Notes: generated from the letters alone by a model not told the origin. Positions 46,727 through 59,521 are shown, counted from the stretch's first letter. The stretch: 64,000 nt of DNA from Bolinopsis microptera (GCF_026151205.1 NC_087082.1:20112494-20176493); one strand, 5' to 3'. Made by a program: numbers and translations.

Positions 46727-48240
46727 TTAAGAATCAGTTAAAAACGTTAAACTCAATATATAGAGCCAAAATGACAATGAAAACAGGGTCTTCAAAATGA
46801 ATGAAAAAAACATAGAATAAAGAACAAAGGAAAGTGGAGTAAGACTAAAAAGTGAAGACAAAGACAAGGTAAAAAAAAAAAGATAAAACAAAAAGTAAAA
46901 AACAAACACAAAAATTACAAAAAAAAAAAAAAATAAAAGTGATGAATAAAGTGTAGAGATAGATGAACAATAAAGAGCAAAAAATACTATAGTGAAAAAG
47001 AAGAAAAAAAAAAGTAAAGTTAAAAAAAAAAAAAAAAGTACAGAAAAAAAGAAAAAGTGAAAAAATTACAAAAGAGAAGTAAAAATAGAGTAAACAGTAA
47101 AAATAAAAACAAACGTAAAAGTAAAATGAAAAAGTAAACAAGTATAATAAGAAACAAAGAAAATTCAAAAAAGGTCAAAAGTGAAGTAAGTAATTCAAAA
47201 TAAAAGAAAAAGAGAAACAAGTGAAAAAGTATAAAAACCATAAAGTATCAAAAGTATTAAAAAGTAGAAAGAAAAGGAAAATAGTAGAACCACATTCAAA
47301 AAAACAAAGTGAATTCTCAAAAACAAACTAAAAAAAGAGTACAAGTAAAAATGAAAAAAAAAAAAAAAAAGAACGAACAAAAGTCAAAATAAAGTGTAAA
47401 AAAAAAAGAAAAAAAATAAGAAAACGTCAAGAAAAAGAAAACTGAAAAAATGAAAAAAAAAAATAAAAGATGTGAAATATGAATAGAAGAATAAAATCAG
47501 TTGTTATAGGCAATCAAATAATAAAAAATAAAGAACGAATAAATATAAAGAAAAAGAATCAACAATAAAAAGTAGAAAAAGAAGAAAATAAAAATAAGAT
47601 AAAGAAAAAAAAAAAAAAGTAGAAATGAAAGTAAAACAAAAAAAAAGAAAAAAAAAAGTAACCAAAAAGAAAATAAATTCTATATAAAACCAAACAACAA
47701 GAAAGAAAAAAAAAAAAATCATTAAAGAAAAAAAAGTTAAAGAAATAATATGTAGTGTAAAATAAAAACAAAAAAAAAGTAAGAAAAGTGAAGATATAAA
47801 CTTAACTTCTAAAACAAAAAAAAAAAGTATAGTAAGAAAAAAAAATCCATAAGTGAAATGTATTAATAAAGTAAGTAGAAGAACAGGAAAAGAAAGAATA
47901 AGTAAACTATAAAAAAGAAAAAAAGAGTAAGTAATTAAAAAAAAAAGTGAAAAAAAAAGTAATATAAAAAAAAGACGATAGAAAATAAAAGTGAGAAAGC
48001 ATGAAAAAGTAATAAATAAAGTAAAAATAAAAAAATAAGAAAAAAAAAATATTAAGAAAAATAAAAAAGAAAAAAGTAAAAGAAAAAAAAAAAAAAAAAC
48101 AAAAGTGTTAAAAAGAGTAAGATACTATGTCAAAAGTTTAAAAGACAAAAAAATATCCAACAAATAAAGAGTAAAGTATACAGTTAGTAAAATAATAGTA
48201 AAAAAAGAAGAAAGGTAAAAAGAGTTAAAGTGAAGCAAAG
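46727..48240 (+). repeat. 1.5-kb A-rich low-complexity tract
   Basis: Runs of A broken by GTA, GA and TA (AAAAAGTAAAAA style) with very little C. The opposite-strand Phe/Leu/Tyr-rich open frames are artefacts. Confidence 0.95.
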
Positions 48241-48961
48241 TTAGACAAATTTGAGAATTCGTTAGAAACCGGGAGTATTTAACATTATATTATTAGAGGT
48301 AACCACTTACACGTACTTTCAACTACTAATCGTTATTCGTACGTGATAGCAGAAGGTCTGGCTAAAGTCGCTAAAATGGGCAGTGGGCTGATATGAAGCT
48401 GGATGTCTATTCTCAGTGCTAGTTTCAGCTAAGTCAATTTCTTTCGATTATAAACGGACGTTAAATAACGGATGCATATTTTCAAATCGAATAACACATC
48501 TACAAGGAGAGAGAAATGGAGATAATTGAAGGTTTGAGAGGTTTCACACTCAAGAACCTTACAAGGTCAAGCAGTACCATGGACAAAACAAGACGACGCA
48601 GCAAGCTCCTTAACACCTCTTGTAATAAACATTAGAGCGCTGTATTATACAACCCTCCCATGGTATAATAGCCTTAGGCAACAACTCCAATCAGAGCGGC
48701 CTAACTAGTGTTCACGTGTCATATTAGCCATCAGTGTGATGGTACTCGTCCTTTGTATTGTGACCCTGTGTGGAGGTGGTGCTGGTTGGTCCCGATTATA
48801 CCTCTCTCTGATAGTCTGATTGGTTGTTAGACAAGTCACGTGATATGTTGGCACGATGCCGGATGTTGGGTGCAGAGGGAGAAACGAAGTTAGAGTTATA
48901 TACATTGTTTAACATATATTCTAGCACAGTCTGTAATTGATCATTGAGTAACGAGTCAGCG
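48241..48961. other. no feature recognised
   Basis: Unique sequence without supported exon. Confidence 0.5.
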
Positions 48962-49125
48962 AGGTAGGAGAGAGAGAGAGAGAGAAGGAGGAGAGAGAGA
49001 GAGTGAGGAGAGAGAGGAGAGAGAGAGAGAGAGAAGAGAGAGCGAGTAAATGTGAGAGGAGGGAGAGAGAGAGAGAAGATGTGAGAGAGATGAGAGGAGA
49101 GAGAGAGAGAGAGGAGTAAGTGGAG
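48962..49125 (+). repeat. GA-rich microsatellite
   Basis: (GA)n and GGAGA runs with single interruptions. Confidence 0.95.
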
Positions 49126-49384
49126 GCGACTGAGTGGAAGGTGTGCTCCATGTTACCCTCAGGGTCGACAAGGTGAACTGAGCAGAAACTTTGGCTACAA
49201 GACTTAAGACGGGGCTACTTCTGTAACTGGATTGTAACGTAGTTCACGAAGGGGGCTATGTGTTGGTTTTGTGGCTTGGATGACATTTTTAGTATTGAGT
49301 TTGAAAGATGTGAGCACAATTCTACACACAATCAGATAAGAATTGTGTGTAACATAATATGAGGTGAATTAAACTTAATAATAT

Positions 49385-49670
49385 CAGGTTATCAAGCTAA
49401 GATACAGTACTTATTGTTTTGGTAGACTAAGATACAGTACTTATTGTATTGGTAGCTAAGATACAGTACTTATTGTATTGGTAGCTAAGATACAGTACTT
49501 ATTGTATTGGTAGCTAAGATACAGTACTTATTGTATTGGTAGCTAAGATACAGTACTTATTGTATTGGTAGCTAAGATACAGGTACTTATTGTATTGTAG
49601 CTAAGTTACAGTTTACTATTATTGTATGGGTTGCTAAATACAGTACTTAATTGTATTAGGTAGCTATCAT
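49385..49670. repeat. 27-29-bp minisatellite, about 9-10 copies
   Basis: The unit is GCTAAGATACAGTACTTATT then GTATTGGTA; the last three units are visibly decayed with indels. Confidence 0.93.
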
Positions 49671-52273
49671 TATGTTGTAGAATCGTTTTGATTTAATCTC
49701 TATCTGGGCAGACATTTTGCTTTTAACCTGCCTTAGATCTAGAAAAAAAGATAGGAAACGGAATAATCTAAACAATGAAAGATGGTTATGATATAAATAG
49801 AGCAACTTAAATTCAAAGATTCTCCTAAGATAAGCACTAAACATGATATTATTACATTGCAAACTGTAAAGGAAAAGCAAGTTGTTAGACAAGTAAATAG
49901 AGTGTGAGTAGTTGAGGAGACAGATCACCATGTAACTGTGAATGGAACTAGTTCTAAGTAGCCATATTGTGTTCTCATTGGTCGGAGAAGGGATTTCTGT
50001 GATCTGATGGTTGGTTTAATCGCAAAGACCTGAAAGTGAATTTGTTTGAGTTCACCAGTATAGTTTCTGTTGTAAGTTAGTAGAGGTACTAACTACGATG
50101 ATAAAACTTAACATAAGTGGAGGATATAAGACGACTAAACACCTTTCCAAAAACATTAAAGTAAGTTGAATACTTGATTGCAGATGGATATTATGATGGG
50201 GATAGGTATGATGTTGTTTGTATAGTTTTATAATATTATTGGGCCGTTCTTTATCTATATAAAAAAAACGTTTTATGTACTTTAAGCTCTTTTCGTTTCT
50301 TCATATAAACATAATTTTAACTATCATGATACTAGCAACCCACACAAACTTACATGGTTAGAGTAGCTATTCATGAATGCCATGGTCTGTGAGGACTTAG
50401 TCAAGTGTGACAATCGATACTCGCCAACCATTCCGACAAACTTTTGGTCACTGTCAAACTGAAAGTAAGCAATTAATTAATTAATTCTTACAATAAAGAT
50501 TACAACTAACAAAAGTTTCAAATAAGATGTTTCTGATGACAAATACCCACAGCAGGTTTAATGAAGAATGGCTGTCTCAGTTGAATTAAATTGTTCATTG
50601 CAACAGAAGCCATTAATAAGAATTCTTGGTATGCAATTGGCAAATGATTATTGTGTAAATATATTCGATCACATGCATTAGCATTGTGAAATTTTTACAT
50701 AGCAAATATTTTAATACATATTTGAATGTATTAGATGTAAATTTGACTAGTTGATATGTTTAGTGAGAAAAGAAAGCAGAGCACGACACAGCAGATAACA
50801 AGACCACAACAAAACTTTACATACTAAGCAAATCCATTCAAGCTACAAAAATCCTGAAGACAAACGTTAACCACGTTTTGAGGCTCTTGAATGGTTGCGA
50901 TGCATTGTGCATATATAGATTTTATTCAATTTCAATCAATATAAGAAGGTAGATACATTCAGTGCTTTTCATGCCAAAAGCTGTCAACTTTTTAAACACA
51001 GCAAAACAAATCAAACTCAGAGAATTTAGTTTACCTGATGAAGTGTCGAAAGAGTCTGTTGAAATAGCTGAAAGTCGGTTTTCTGCACGAGGACATCAAA
51101 TAAGCTGGCAATATGAGTATTAATTTTAAATTGGGGATTATACTTTGAAACTTGCCTCTTAGTCTCTGCGGAAGGCAAGAAATGCCTAGAAAATGCGATT
51201 TAATGCGAAGTAGGATTACATAATTATTTAACGTTGGGAGTGTACATACTTGAAAATAGGGCCTTTATTATATATCCAGCCTGCGAGGCCTGATATTATG
51301 TGTTAATGAGAAAAATGAAGGGCCCGCTGACCCTGCGTCCGGGGGGTGCATCATGGGGGGCGCAAATTCTCGTTTGAATGTGGGACAATTTTGAAAAACT
51401 TAACTGGGGTACTAGCAAAACTGTGCGTTTTGCTCTAGAAACACACTTTTTTAGAGATTTTAACGGCGTATCCTCTAAAATCACCTAATTTGTTCAATTT
51501 TACCTAATTTGTTCAATTTTAAGGAGGGGCGCCAAAATGGGATGGGGCACAAACAGGGGGCGCATTTTTGGTGGGGGCGTCAACAGGCAACGTTACCCCA
51601 CTGCTTACAATGCAAGAGATTATAGGAGGGAGATTTTAAGAAAAGCTTGGGAAAATGGATATATCTGTTTTCAATTACCAAAGAAAAATGGTTTCAAAAA
51701 AGGAAATTTCTGGGACCAACATTTTATCTGGCACTAAACTCTGGTGAAAACCTTTTTAAAAGCTGCAAAAGCTTGCTTTCATTTTGAGCAGAAAAAGTTG
51801 TCCGATAGTTGCAACCCAACTCCACATACAAGAAAAATGTTCATCCTATTTCACATGAAATGATCAAACAGATTATTTTTGATGCCTAAGTGTGAATGAT
51901 ATCGCTCTAGACCAACCCAAATTGTGCAACAACATCATAAGCTTCTTAAAAATAATTTTTTTTAAAATGAAAAAGCTTCTTTAACAGGTCTGCGATTGAG
52001 GTGTAGGAAAATAATTCTTAAAATTGATTTGTATTATCACTACAGTGAAAAAAAAATGGACAGCAAATATGAGACACCACTATCAGAAGTCTCTTATAAC
52101 CTCATCCCTGCCCCTATGATGGAGTAGATGTGTATATATCTGATTGTTGATATTTAATTTTTTTTTTTTTTTTTAAATATAAAATTATTCAAACAATATA
52201 CACATAATATAGCAATGACCCTATATAAAAACAAACCTTTAAGAATATAAAAAATTCCCTAAACACTCAAAAA
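49671..52273. other. no gene supported
   Basis: AT-rich, with a G-rich patch at about 51330-51600 (GGGGGGCGC, GGAGGGGCGCC) that may belong to an old element. A 66-codon plus ORF at 51537 is not recognisable. Confidence 0.5.
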
Positions 52274-52558
52274 TTACCCTTGGCCTTGTGGCTCCAAGTT
52301 AAGATCTAGACTGTTTATATTAACAATGTTTTTTCTCGCACCTCTGTCTCCACGGAGAGAAATCACTGTTGTTCTTAGGATTTCAAAGCGAAGGCGCTTT
52401 CTGATGTAACCTATAGCATCCGAGTACCTCTGGCCAGTGTGGTACTCCATCTTACTGGCCAGCTTTTTTACCAGTCTTTCAGCCTCACTACCCATTCCAC
52501 CAGAAGTCGAGAACACTAAAGGTGTGAAGCTTCCTTTCTCCACTTCAAGAACCCTTGT
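52274..52558 (-). pseudogene. retroelement-associated C-terminal fragment (FTPLVFSTSGGMG)
   Basis: About 94 residues with SFTPLVFSTSGGMGSEAERL, VKKLASKMEY, a Tyr-Ser then AIGYIRKRLRFEILRTTVISLRG and a low-complexity end. I recall very similar tails at the C-terminus of repeated mobile-element-type proteins in marine invertebrates, but cannot name the family. Similarity starts abruptly at about 52558, so this is a 5'-truncated remnant with an intact frame. Confidence 0.55.
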
Positions 52559-53159
52559 TGATATTTAATACTATATAATATTGGTAACAGTGGAAAATTT
52601 CCGTTAACTCTGTATTGTGCTCTGCCAATTGCAACACTTGAATTACTTTATTGTATGTATACTGTTTGACACTTTTTCCATATTATCACTACAGTACAAG
52701 GGCGATTAAATCTCGCTCATTTGATCATGTATCCACCTAAACAAAACCAATATTCTGTCCCAACTAAACTCGAGTAAGTGCAGCTGGATTGTGTTCGTGT
52801 AATGATGGCTTTGAAAGTTTGTCATCGGTGACAGAGATCATTTATCTACAATCAAATAATGAAGCTGAGACACCTCACAGCAAGAAGACCAAAGTGGCTC
52901 TTGCTTGTGGACAGTGCATCAATCAAATAATCAAAAACTACGAAAAAAATTAGTAAGCTTCCGTGTTAACAATGACACCATTACAAAGGTACCCTCCAAT
53001 ATAATACATAAATATTTTATAGAACATAATATGGTATTCTGTAAACAGTATTCGAGACTAAACTCTAAGCTGTCCTGCTACAGGTAAACTTGGGCAAAGT
53101 TATCGAGTGGCGTGTGGTGGTTATATTAGCCTATTTGCTCGTCGACGAGTCCAACTCCA
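52559..53159. other. no gene supported
   Basis: Contains the TGTGCTCTGCCAATTGCAAC motif at about 52617 shared with 32241-32312. Confidence 0.5.
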
Positions 53160-53222
53160 CAAATTGTTGCTGAACAATTTAAATTGTTGCTGAACAATTT
53201 AAATTGTTGCAAAACAATTTAA
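53160..53222. repeat. three tandem hairpins AAATTGTT-GCTG-AACAATTT
   Basis: Three 20-21-base units, each an 8-bp stem with a 4-base loop (GCTG, GCTG, GCAA); preceded at about 53142 by the palindrome CTCGTCGACGAG. Confidence 0.9.
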
Positions 53223-53335
53223 ATTTTCGGATTCAAAATTCTTTTCAAACCTAAAAATTTAAATGTTGAAATCCAAAAATCAACAACTGTTTTATGCCAG
53301 AACTCTAAATTTTGGATCTACAGGGAGTTGCTCAA

Positions 53336-53380
53336 ACCAGAGCCCTCTCGCTTGCAGTAGCGCGCGACCGCCGAAGGATG
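53336..53380. repeat. dispersed hairpin module, copy B
   Basis: CCAGAGCCCTCTCGCTTGCA then GTAGCGCGCGACCGCCGAAG; the first part recurs at 30551, the second (inverted) at 30171, and CGACCGCCGAAG at 56496. Confidence 0.75.
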
Positions 53381-53764
53381 ATAATTAATCACTCTACAGT
53401 CGACTGTCACGTGACGAAAACGCCGTGATTTCATTGGTTAACCTGATAACGCGCCGCAGATCTCTATAAACACAAATTATTCATCGCGCGTGCAGTAAAC
53501 TCAAATTAAGTCCTAATTTGTTACCGAAATTTGGCAACTATCAACATCATGGCACAATTAAGTCGCATGCCCAGTAAATTGCTAATCAAATGTACGGCAC
53601 TAATAATACAGTCTACACTTACAGTGTATGAATTCATGAACGAATTTATTAAGGCAGATTGGTAGAACAACGATCGTAAATGATAATTTGTATTAACAGT
53701 GGAAAGTGTTCTTAAGGGAGACTGTTGTGCAGCCATGTCGGGAGTTATAAAACACCGAACACGA

Positions 53765-54580
53765 CATTAAAAACACTTTCCAACTACAAAACTTAACCAC
53801 AAAACCAGCTCTGAGCACTATTTCTAGGTTATGAGACGGCTAAATGATGCGAATAATAAATCCTCAGAGCTCCCAGTACTCTACATTAAAAACACTTTCC
53901 AACTACAAAACTTAACCACAAAACCAGCTCTGAGCACTATTTCTAGGTTCTGAAACGACTAAATGATGCCAATTATAAATCCTCAGAGCTCCCAGTACTC
54001 TACATTAAAAACACTTTCCAACTACAAAACTTAACCACAAAACCAGCTCTGAGCACTATTTCTAGGTTATGAGACGGCTAAATGATGCGAATAATAAATC
54101 CTCAGATCTCCCAGTACTCTACATTAAAAACACTTTCCAACTACAAAACTTAACCACAAAACCAGCTCTGAGCACTATTTCTAGGTTATGAGACGGCTAA
54201 ATGATGCGAATAATAAATCCTCAGAGCTCCCAGTACTCTACATTAAAAACACTTTCCAACTACAAAACTTAACCACAAAACCAGCTCTGAGCACTATTTC
54301 TAGGTTCTGAAACGACTAAATGATGCCAATTATAAATCCTCAGAGCTCCCAGTACTCTACATTAAAAACACTTTCCAACTACAAAACTTAACCACAAAAC
54401 CAGCTCTGAGCACTATTTCTAGGTTATGAGACGGCTAAATGATGCGAATAATAAATCCTCAGATCTCCCAGTACTCTACATTAAAAACACTTTCCAACTA
54501 CAAAACTTAACCACAAAGCCAGCTTTGAGCACTATTTCTAGGTTCTAAAACGACAAAACGATGCGAATTATAAATCTCCC
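53765..54580. repeat. 119-bp tandem repeat, 7 copies, with 3-unit higher-order structure
   Basis: CATTAAAAACACTTTCCAAC starts each unit at 53765, 53884, 54003, 54122, 54241, 54360 and 54479, an exact 119-bp period. Variants run A, B, A', A, B, A', C: A has TTATGAGACGGC and CAGAGCTC, B has TTCTGAAACGAC, A' has CAGATCTC. Units 1-3 and 4-6 are thus a 357-bp higher-order repeat. Confidence 0.96.
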
Positions 54581-55050
54581 ACTGCGTAAGCCGGTAAACT
54601 AATTAACCGGCTAAAAAAGCTGAGACGGCTATTATGTATTATCGTAACGACATGATCACGGTCGTTAAATGGCTATTAGTTGACTGTTCATAACAGCTGC
54701 TCTATATTTGTGCGCTCTATCATAAGGTTGTTTCAGAGCTGCTAAACTCCGGCTAATATAACAAGCCTTTTTATATAGCCATTTAAGAAGGAAAAATACT
54801 TAGCACTTTACAACCAACAATCACTCATGTTTTAAACCTTTATAGCGAGTCGGCATATTACAATTTTACCGAAGTCAATTATTTTTACTTGAAAAGTATA
54901 AGAGTTAAGACTGCAGAATCTTTAGTATTATAAGTATAAAAAGCAGAAAAACACGCCACATGAGGTCTCAAAATATAGATAACAGTAAGATTTTTAATCT
55001 GCCTGCACGTGAGATGGGGGGAATGTTTTTTATTCTTCTTCTTTGCAGGA
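54581..55050. other. no feature recognised
   Basis: AT-rich sequence without supported exon. Confidence 0.5.
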
Positions 55051-55212
55051 AGTGGTAACCTGTTCTATCCCTCTAGTTCTTTTTGTTGTTACGCCACTGC
55101 TTGTTGTATTTCCTGCTATCACTGGTTTTGTGTTCCGGCCCTGTTAGTGTTCTTGTTAGTGTTCTTGGACAGCCAGGACTGTTTTTCTTTGCTCCTGATA
55201 AGATATTTATGA
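55051..55212 (+). other. possible exon with hydrophobic segment
   Basis: After TTCTTTGCAG two frames stay open: one reads EVVTCSIPLVLFVVTPLLVV and on for about 33 codons, the other reaches a TGA at 55210-55212 with VPALLVFLLVFLD. Either could encode a membrane span. No family recognised and no confirmed partner. Confidence 0.2.
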
Positions 55213-56489
55213 TAAGATATTTATGAAAAATAAAATAAGGAGGAAAGGAATTATTCAACGTTTCAATGTGACAACATCGTAATCAAACGTGGGATCAACA
55301 GAAATTTGACTCTCATAAATAATATTCAATTCGGATTTCAAATATAATAATTACAAACCTTGCTTTAAAAATGATATTGTTATTCAAGTTAAAAGCCTTC
55401 GAAGTTTTTTAATGAACTATCGCATGATATTGTATATCAATCAAATTGCAACTCTTAAGTTAACTTGTTGTTTAATTGTATTACTGAGTCATAAATGAAC
55501 ACTTGTAGTACGTACCTATATATGGCGGTTGATCTGCAACTTGTCCCATGCTGATGAACCTGATAATTAAAATATTTGTTGTAAATATCTATAATATTCA
55601 CACTAGATTCTAGACGACAAAGTTCGAATTGCAGTCGGAACTGCAGAGTGGAGACGTACATTTTGTTAATTTACTAAAGTAACTGGTAAAAACACTTCTA
55701 TGGAAATAAAACCAGGTTATATAATAAATTTATAGTCTATTAAACTACATCGATAATAGTATATTATATGGATAACAATAATAATAATATCAGTTTCGGC
55801 TGCTCAGGTCAAAATCCGAAAACCTATCATTTTATGCAGCCTAGATTTAATGATTCAAATAAGAAGCGCAGTGTTTCTAAAGTAAGACCGTAGACTTTTA
55901 CAATAGCTGGATCAGCTGGCTTAAGGAAAAACAATATATGCTCTTCGCATAAAAAAAACACAATTAAAACGAATGCAAAATTTGTGATTCTACTTCTAGG
56001 ATGACATATCAAAAATATTTTTAAATAGGACTCAAGCAATCAGGCGTAATCTAAACTAGTTTATTGATACTTGGCTTTGCTTTATATTAAAATCTCAGCA
56101 TTTTGATCCAGCGAAAAATTCTATTTGTACCTCGACTCATATGTCATACGAAACAGTACACTAGAAAATACGGCTCAACAATTTTAACTTCTGAAGGCGG
56201 CTCTGTATCATATTTATACATTCTGACAACAGTCCTTCTATGCTATGTCAACAATTTAAAAACCTATTCATTCAACTTATAGGATTTCAAGGTATTACAC
56301 AAGTGGCAATGGTGAATCATGGATGATAATTGATTATTGACGAAAACTCGACAAGCAAGTTTGAAACCCAAAGTAAGAAATCGTCGGGATCAAATATGAT
56401 TGACACGTAACGCGCGCGTATAACATGTGCTTATCCAATGCGAAACTAAAAGTGGTGAAAATGGAAGAATCGACTGTAGAGTGATTTAG
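55213..56489. other. no gene supported
   Basis: AT-rich sequence without supported exon or array. Confidence 0.5.
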
Positions 56490-56556
56490 CGCGACCGACC
56501 GCCGAAGGCGGTGAAACAAGCGCGTTACGCAGTACGCGTATACACATGGCTATGTT
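56490..56556. repeat. dispersed hairpin module, copy C
   Basis: CCGCC-gaa-GGCGG (56499-56511) is followed by GAAACAAGCGCGTTACGCAG, TACGCGTATACACATGGCTA, as at 30605-30645. Confidence 0.8.
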
Positions 56557-56932
56557 TTGTTGGGGACCGGCCCGAAGTACCAGCCAATGTTTACTCAAAA
56601 AATAATATATATAATAAGTGTTATCAATTCAAACTCAAAACTCACTAAAGATTAGATCTCATTAAAACGATTAATATGTATATCATGGAGCTTGTCGAAC
56701 AAAGCATAGCTGAGCACATATAAAGTTGCCTTTAATTAAAATTATCATATTAATGCCCTTTTATAGTTGTAGAGTGGAAACAGGCTCATAGCTACGGCTA
56801 GCTAGCTATTCCAAAATTTTTTAAAATTTAACGACTGTTATCAGTCGCATAGCGTCATGCCGTTATTGCTGGCGAATTGATGGCAGTGTAACTGAGATGG
56901 TATGCAGTGAAATTGATTCTGTGATGGCGTGC

Positions 56933-58144
56933 TTATGAGACAGAGATATTATTAGCATTGCGGTTGATGTTGCGCTCTGATTTCCTTAGTCCCGTTATAT
57001 TGTACAACATAAAGTTGGGCCATTCGTCTGCAATGCCCTCGTTTTGTTGATCAATGAGCATGTTTTTTATGCACCTTTTGTAGATGTTAAGGTTGAATAG
57101 ACTTGGCAAAGAAGTTGCTGCGACACTATATCTGTTTATTGCTAGTAGTGGACCTTTGTAGAATACTGAATTATTGTAAGGGTATTTACCATATTCATCT
57201 GACCATGTAGTTGTAAGACTTGAATCCGGATTGGCGACGTTAAATATTGGTGCACTGTTAGGTATTGTTTTCTTTATAGAGGGAGGCACTAAACTTGGGA
57301 AGTTTTTCAGCTTATGTATAAAAACTAATGCGTTCTTTACGATGATACTATGAACTGTCAATATTTTGTGTACATAGAAACCAGACTTGGTACTTGCTGG
57401 TGGTGTACCATCTTTGTACCAGTAATTAACAAAACCTGGTAGTATTGCTCTAAGACCCATTTTTTGTTTTACAAATAGTGTTTCTATATGGGATTTGGCA
57501 GCAAAACCCCAGACGAGGGAGCAGTAATTAAGGTGAGACTGCACAAAGCTGTGATATATTTGTAAACGTGCTTCCAGAGGCAAATATTTTTTAAGTTTGT
57601 ACATGACTCCAATGTATCTGGCCATTTTCATTTTCATGGCAGAAATATGTTGCGACCAGTTCAGTTTGTTATCTATTATAACTCCTAAGAAACGGGCTTC
57701 TGTTTTTCTTTCGATTGTGACACCAGAGATTACTACATCGCGATAAATAAGGTTTCTTTGCCGAGAAAAGATCATATAATTCGTTTTTTTAAGATTTAGA
57801 GCTAATCCGTTGTTATTTACCCATTTTACTAAGACATCGCTAAGAATTTTGAGCTTATCATAAACCTCGTTTATATTTTCTCCTGTTAGGAAAATGTTTG
57901 CATCATCTGCGTACATGATGAAATTAGCTATTTCGGATATTTGAGGAAGATCGTTTATGTAGATTATAAAAAGGAGAGGTCCCAAAATTGAACCTTGGGG
58001 TACACCGTAAATAATGGGGTTTGCTGAGGATTCAGAGGATCCAATTGATACATACTGGTTTCTGTTCATAAGATATGATGTATGTGAAGATACAAAATAT
58101 TTTGATGGAGCAGTTGCTAAAAACTTTTCATCACATTGTGTCAC
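56933..58144 (-). pseudogene. LINE ORF2 C-terminal part: reverse transcriptase palm and tail, 5'-truncated
   Basis: A 403-codon ORF includes YGVPQGSILGPLLFIIYIND, the catalytic FIMYADDANIF box, NNGLALNLKKTNYM, ARFLGVIIDNKLNWSQHI and a long C-terminal region. These are reverse-transcriptase motifs from block 4 on; the fingers, endonuclease and ORF1 are absent, as in normal 5' truncation. The frame is intact to the stop. The LINE fragment at 7417-9396 contains just the complementary half (ORF1 end and endonuclease); whether they are one family cannot be told because they do not overlap. Confidence 0.88.
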
Positions 58145-58595
58145 TAGGTGTCAAATTTATGCAAACCAAATTTCAAATCCCCATCAATTTTTTATTTCTC
58201 ACAAATTGCTAGATTTTGTTACTGTCACCAACATGTAAATCAGTAATGGTGCTAATTTATAGGGACTTGAGGTTGCTGTAATTAAGGGGTCTCAATTAAA
58301 AATTTCGAAATCAACATTTTAGCTGTTTTTGACAGTAAAGAGTAATGTTTATCATTTGCTTCTGTATTCCTATCAATAATTTTGTTTCTAGCCAAAGATA
58401 TCGCTGGTCAAAGGTCAGCGCTCATAAAATTGCGCGAGCGATTTTCTATCGCGCGTAGTGCATTAAAATCGAGTTTATGGTTTATCTGGCGTATTGAAAA
58501 TTTAAATTGACGATGTCAAACCGTTACATCAAAATTGTTGCTCTGCGAAGCAAGAATGCTAGTTTGCGCGGCGCAGCGAAGTCCTTCGTATCACG

Positions 58596-58686
58596 TTGCG
58601 ACCCCCACGGTCGTTTCACTATATCGTCCTGACGATACAGGGGAGCCGCGCACTTCGTGCGCGGCGGGTCATACAACGTATGACAA
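58596..58686. repeat. triple-hairpin module, copy 2
   Basis: The same order as at 31401-31491: (A)TATCGT-cctg-ACGATA(C), GCCGCGCAC-ttc-GTGCGCGGC, GTCATAC-aac-GTATGAC, with the same leader CCCACGGTCGTTTCACTA. The outer flanks are unrelated. Confidence 0.9.
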
Positions 58687-58783
58687 GAAGTCCTCCAATG
58701 AAAATCGAGTCTAAAACTATTTTTATCCGACTGTTTTTGATTAATCACCCCGAAACTTTCAAAATATGTGTTAGGGATCATTT

Positions 58784-58845
58784 CACATTTATGATTTAGA
58801 AAAGATTGTCCGGGCCCGGACAATCTTTTCTAAATCATAAATGTG
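58784..58845. repeat. 62-bp perfect palindrome, no spacer
   Basis: CACATTTATGATTTAGAAAA and 11 more bases to CCGGG are followed immediately by the exact reverse complement; the centre is GGGCCC at 58812-58817. Confidence 0.97.
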
Positions 58846-59520
58846 AGGCAGAATTTTTAGGAAAATCTTTAAAACGTTTTTATTCGATTTTGAAAATTTT
58901 GGACCTCAGCCATTGCATGAATAATGTCAATTTCAGACTAAAATATTCAATTTTTGGGAAGGCCGAAGGGTGGCTTTTTTTGGAAGGTGCTTAACAATTA
59001 ACCATATTTTTGTTTTTTTATCAATTCAACTATATTTCTGACAAAATTTAGTTAAAAATAACCGTGAAATTTAATTCTGTCCAAAACTATTAAAGTGGAA
59101 AAAAGTCACACTTTATACAGTACACTCTGTATATGCTTTGCAGAAACATTCATTACAATATTTATATATTGACTTCATTGAAAATGTCTTGTTTCATTGA
59201 TACTTTTCTTTGTTGTCTGTACTCTAAATCTTTTCTACAGAAGACCAAGAACAAAGAAAATGGTGTATGTGGTCTACTGTGTACTGGGTCGATTAATCAA
59301 ACTGATGGCGAAGAAAATCGCCTGTGAAGTGATGAATTTCTAGCTTCTTGGATGTTGGACTTTATGGTTGTAGCGCATTGCGTGGCTAAGCTTTGCATGC
59401 AGCCTATTCATGCACTCGGGCAGCGTATAATAATAGTTATTAGATCGTTTATATTAGTTTTATGATGACTGTACACTGTTCACAAAAGCTATTATGAACA
59501 GTGTTATACTAGTACCATAT
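58846..59520. other. no gene supported
   Basis: AT-rich sequence between the palindrome and the SINE. Confidence 0.5.
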
Positions 59521-59521
59521 C

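Noticed and set aside
46727-47771. Several Phe/Leu/Tyr-rich minus-strand frames
   Set aside because: Translations of an A-rich low-complexity tract.
58524-58994. Two ORFs on opposite strands beginning with the same 14 residues
   Set aside because: Consequence of the perfect palindrome at 58784-58845.
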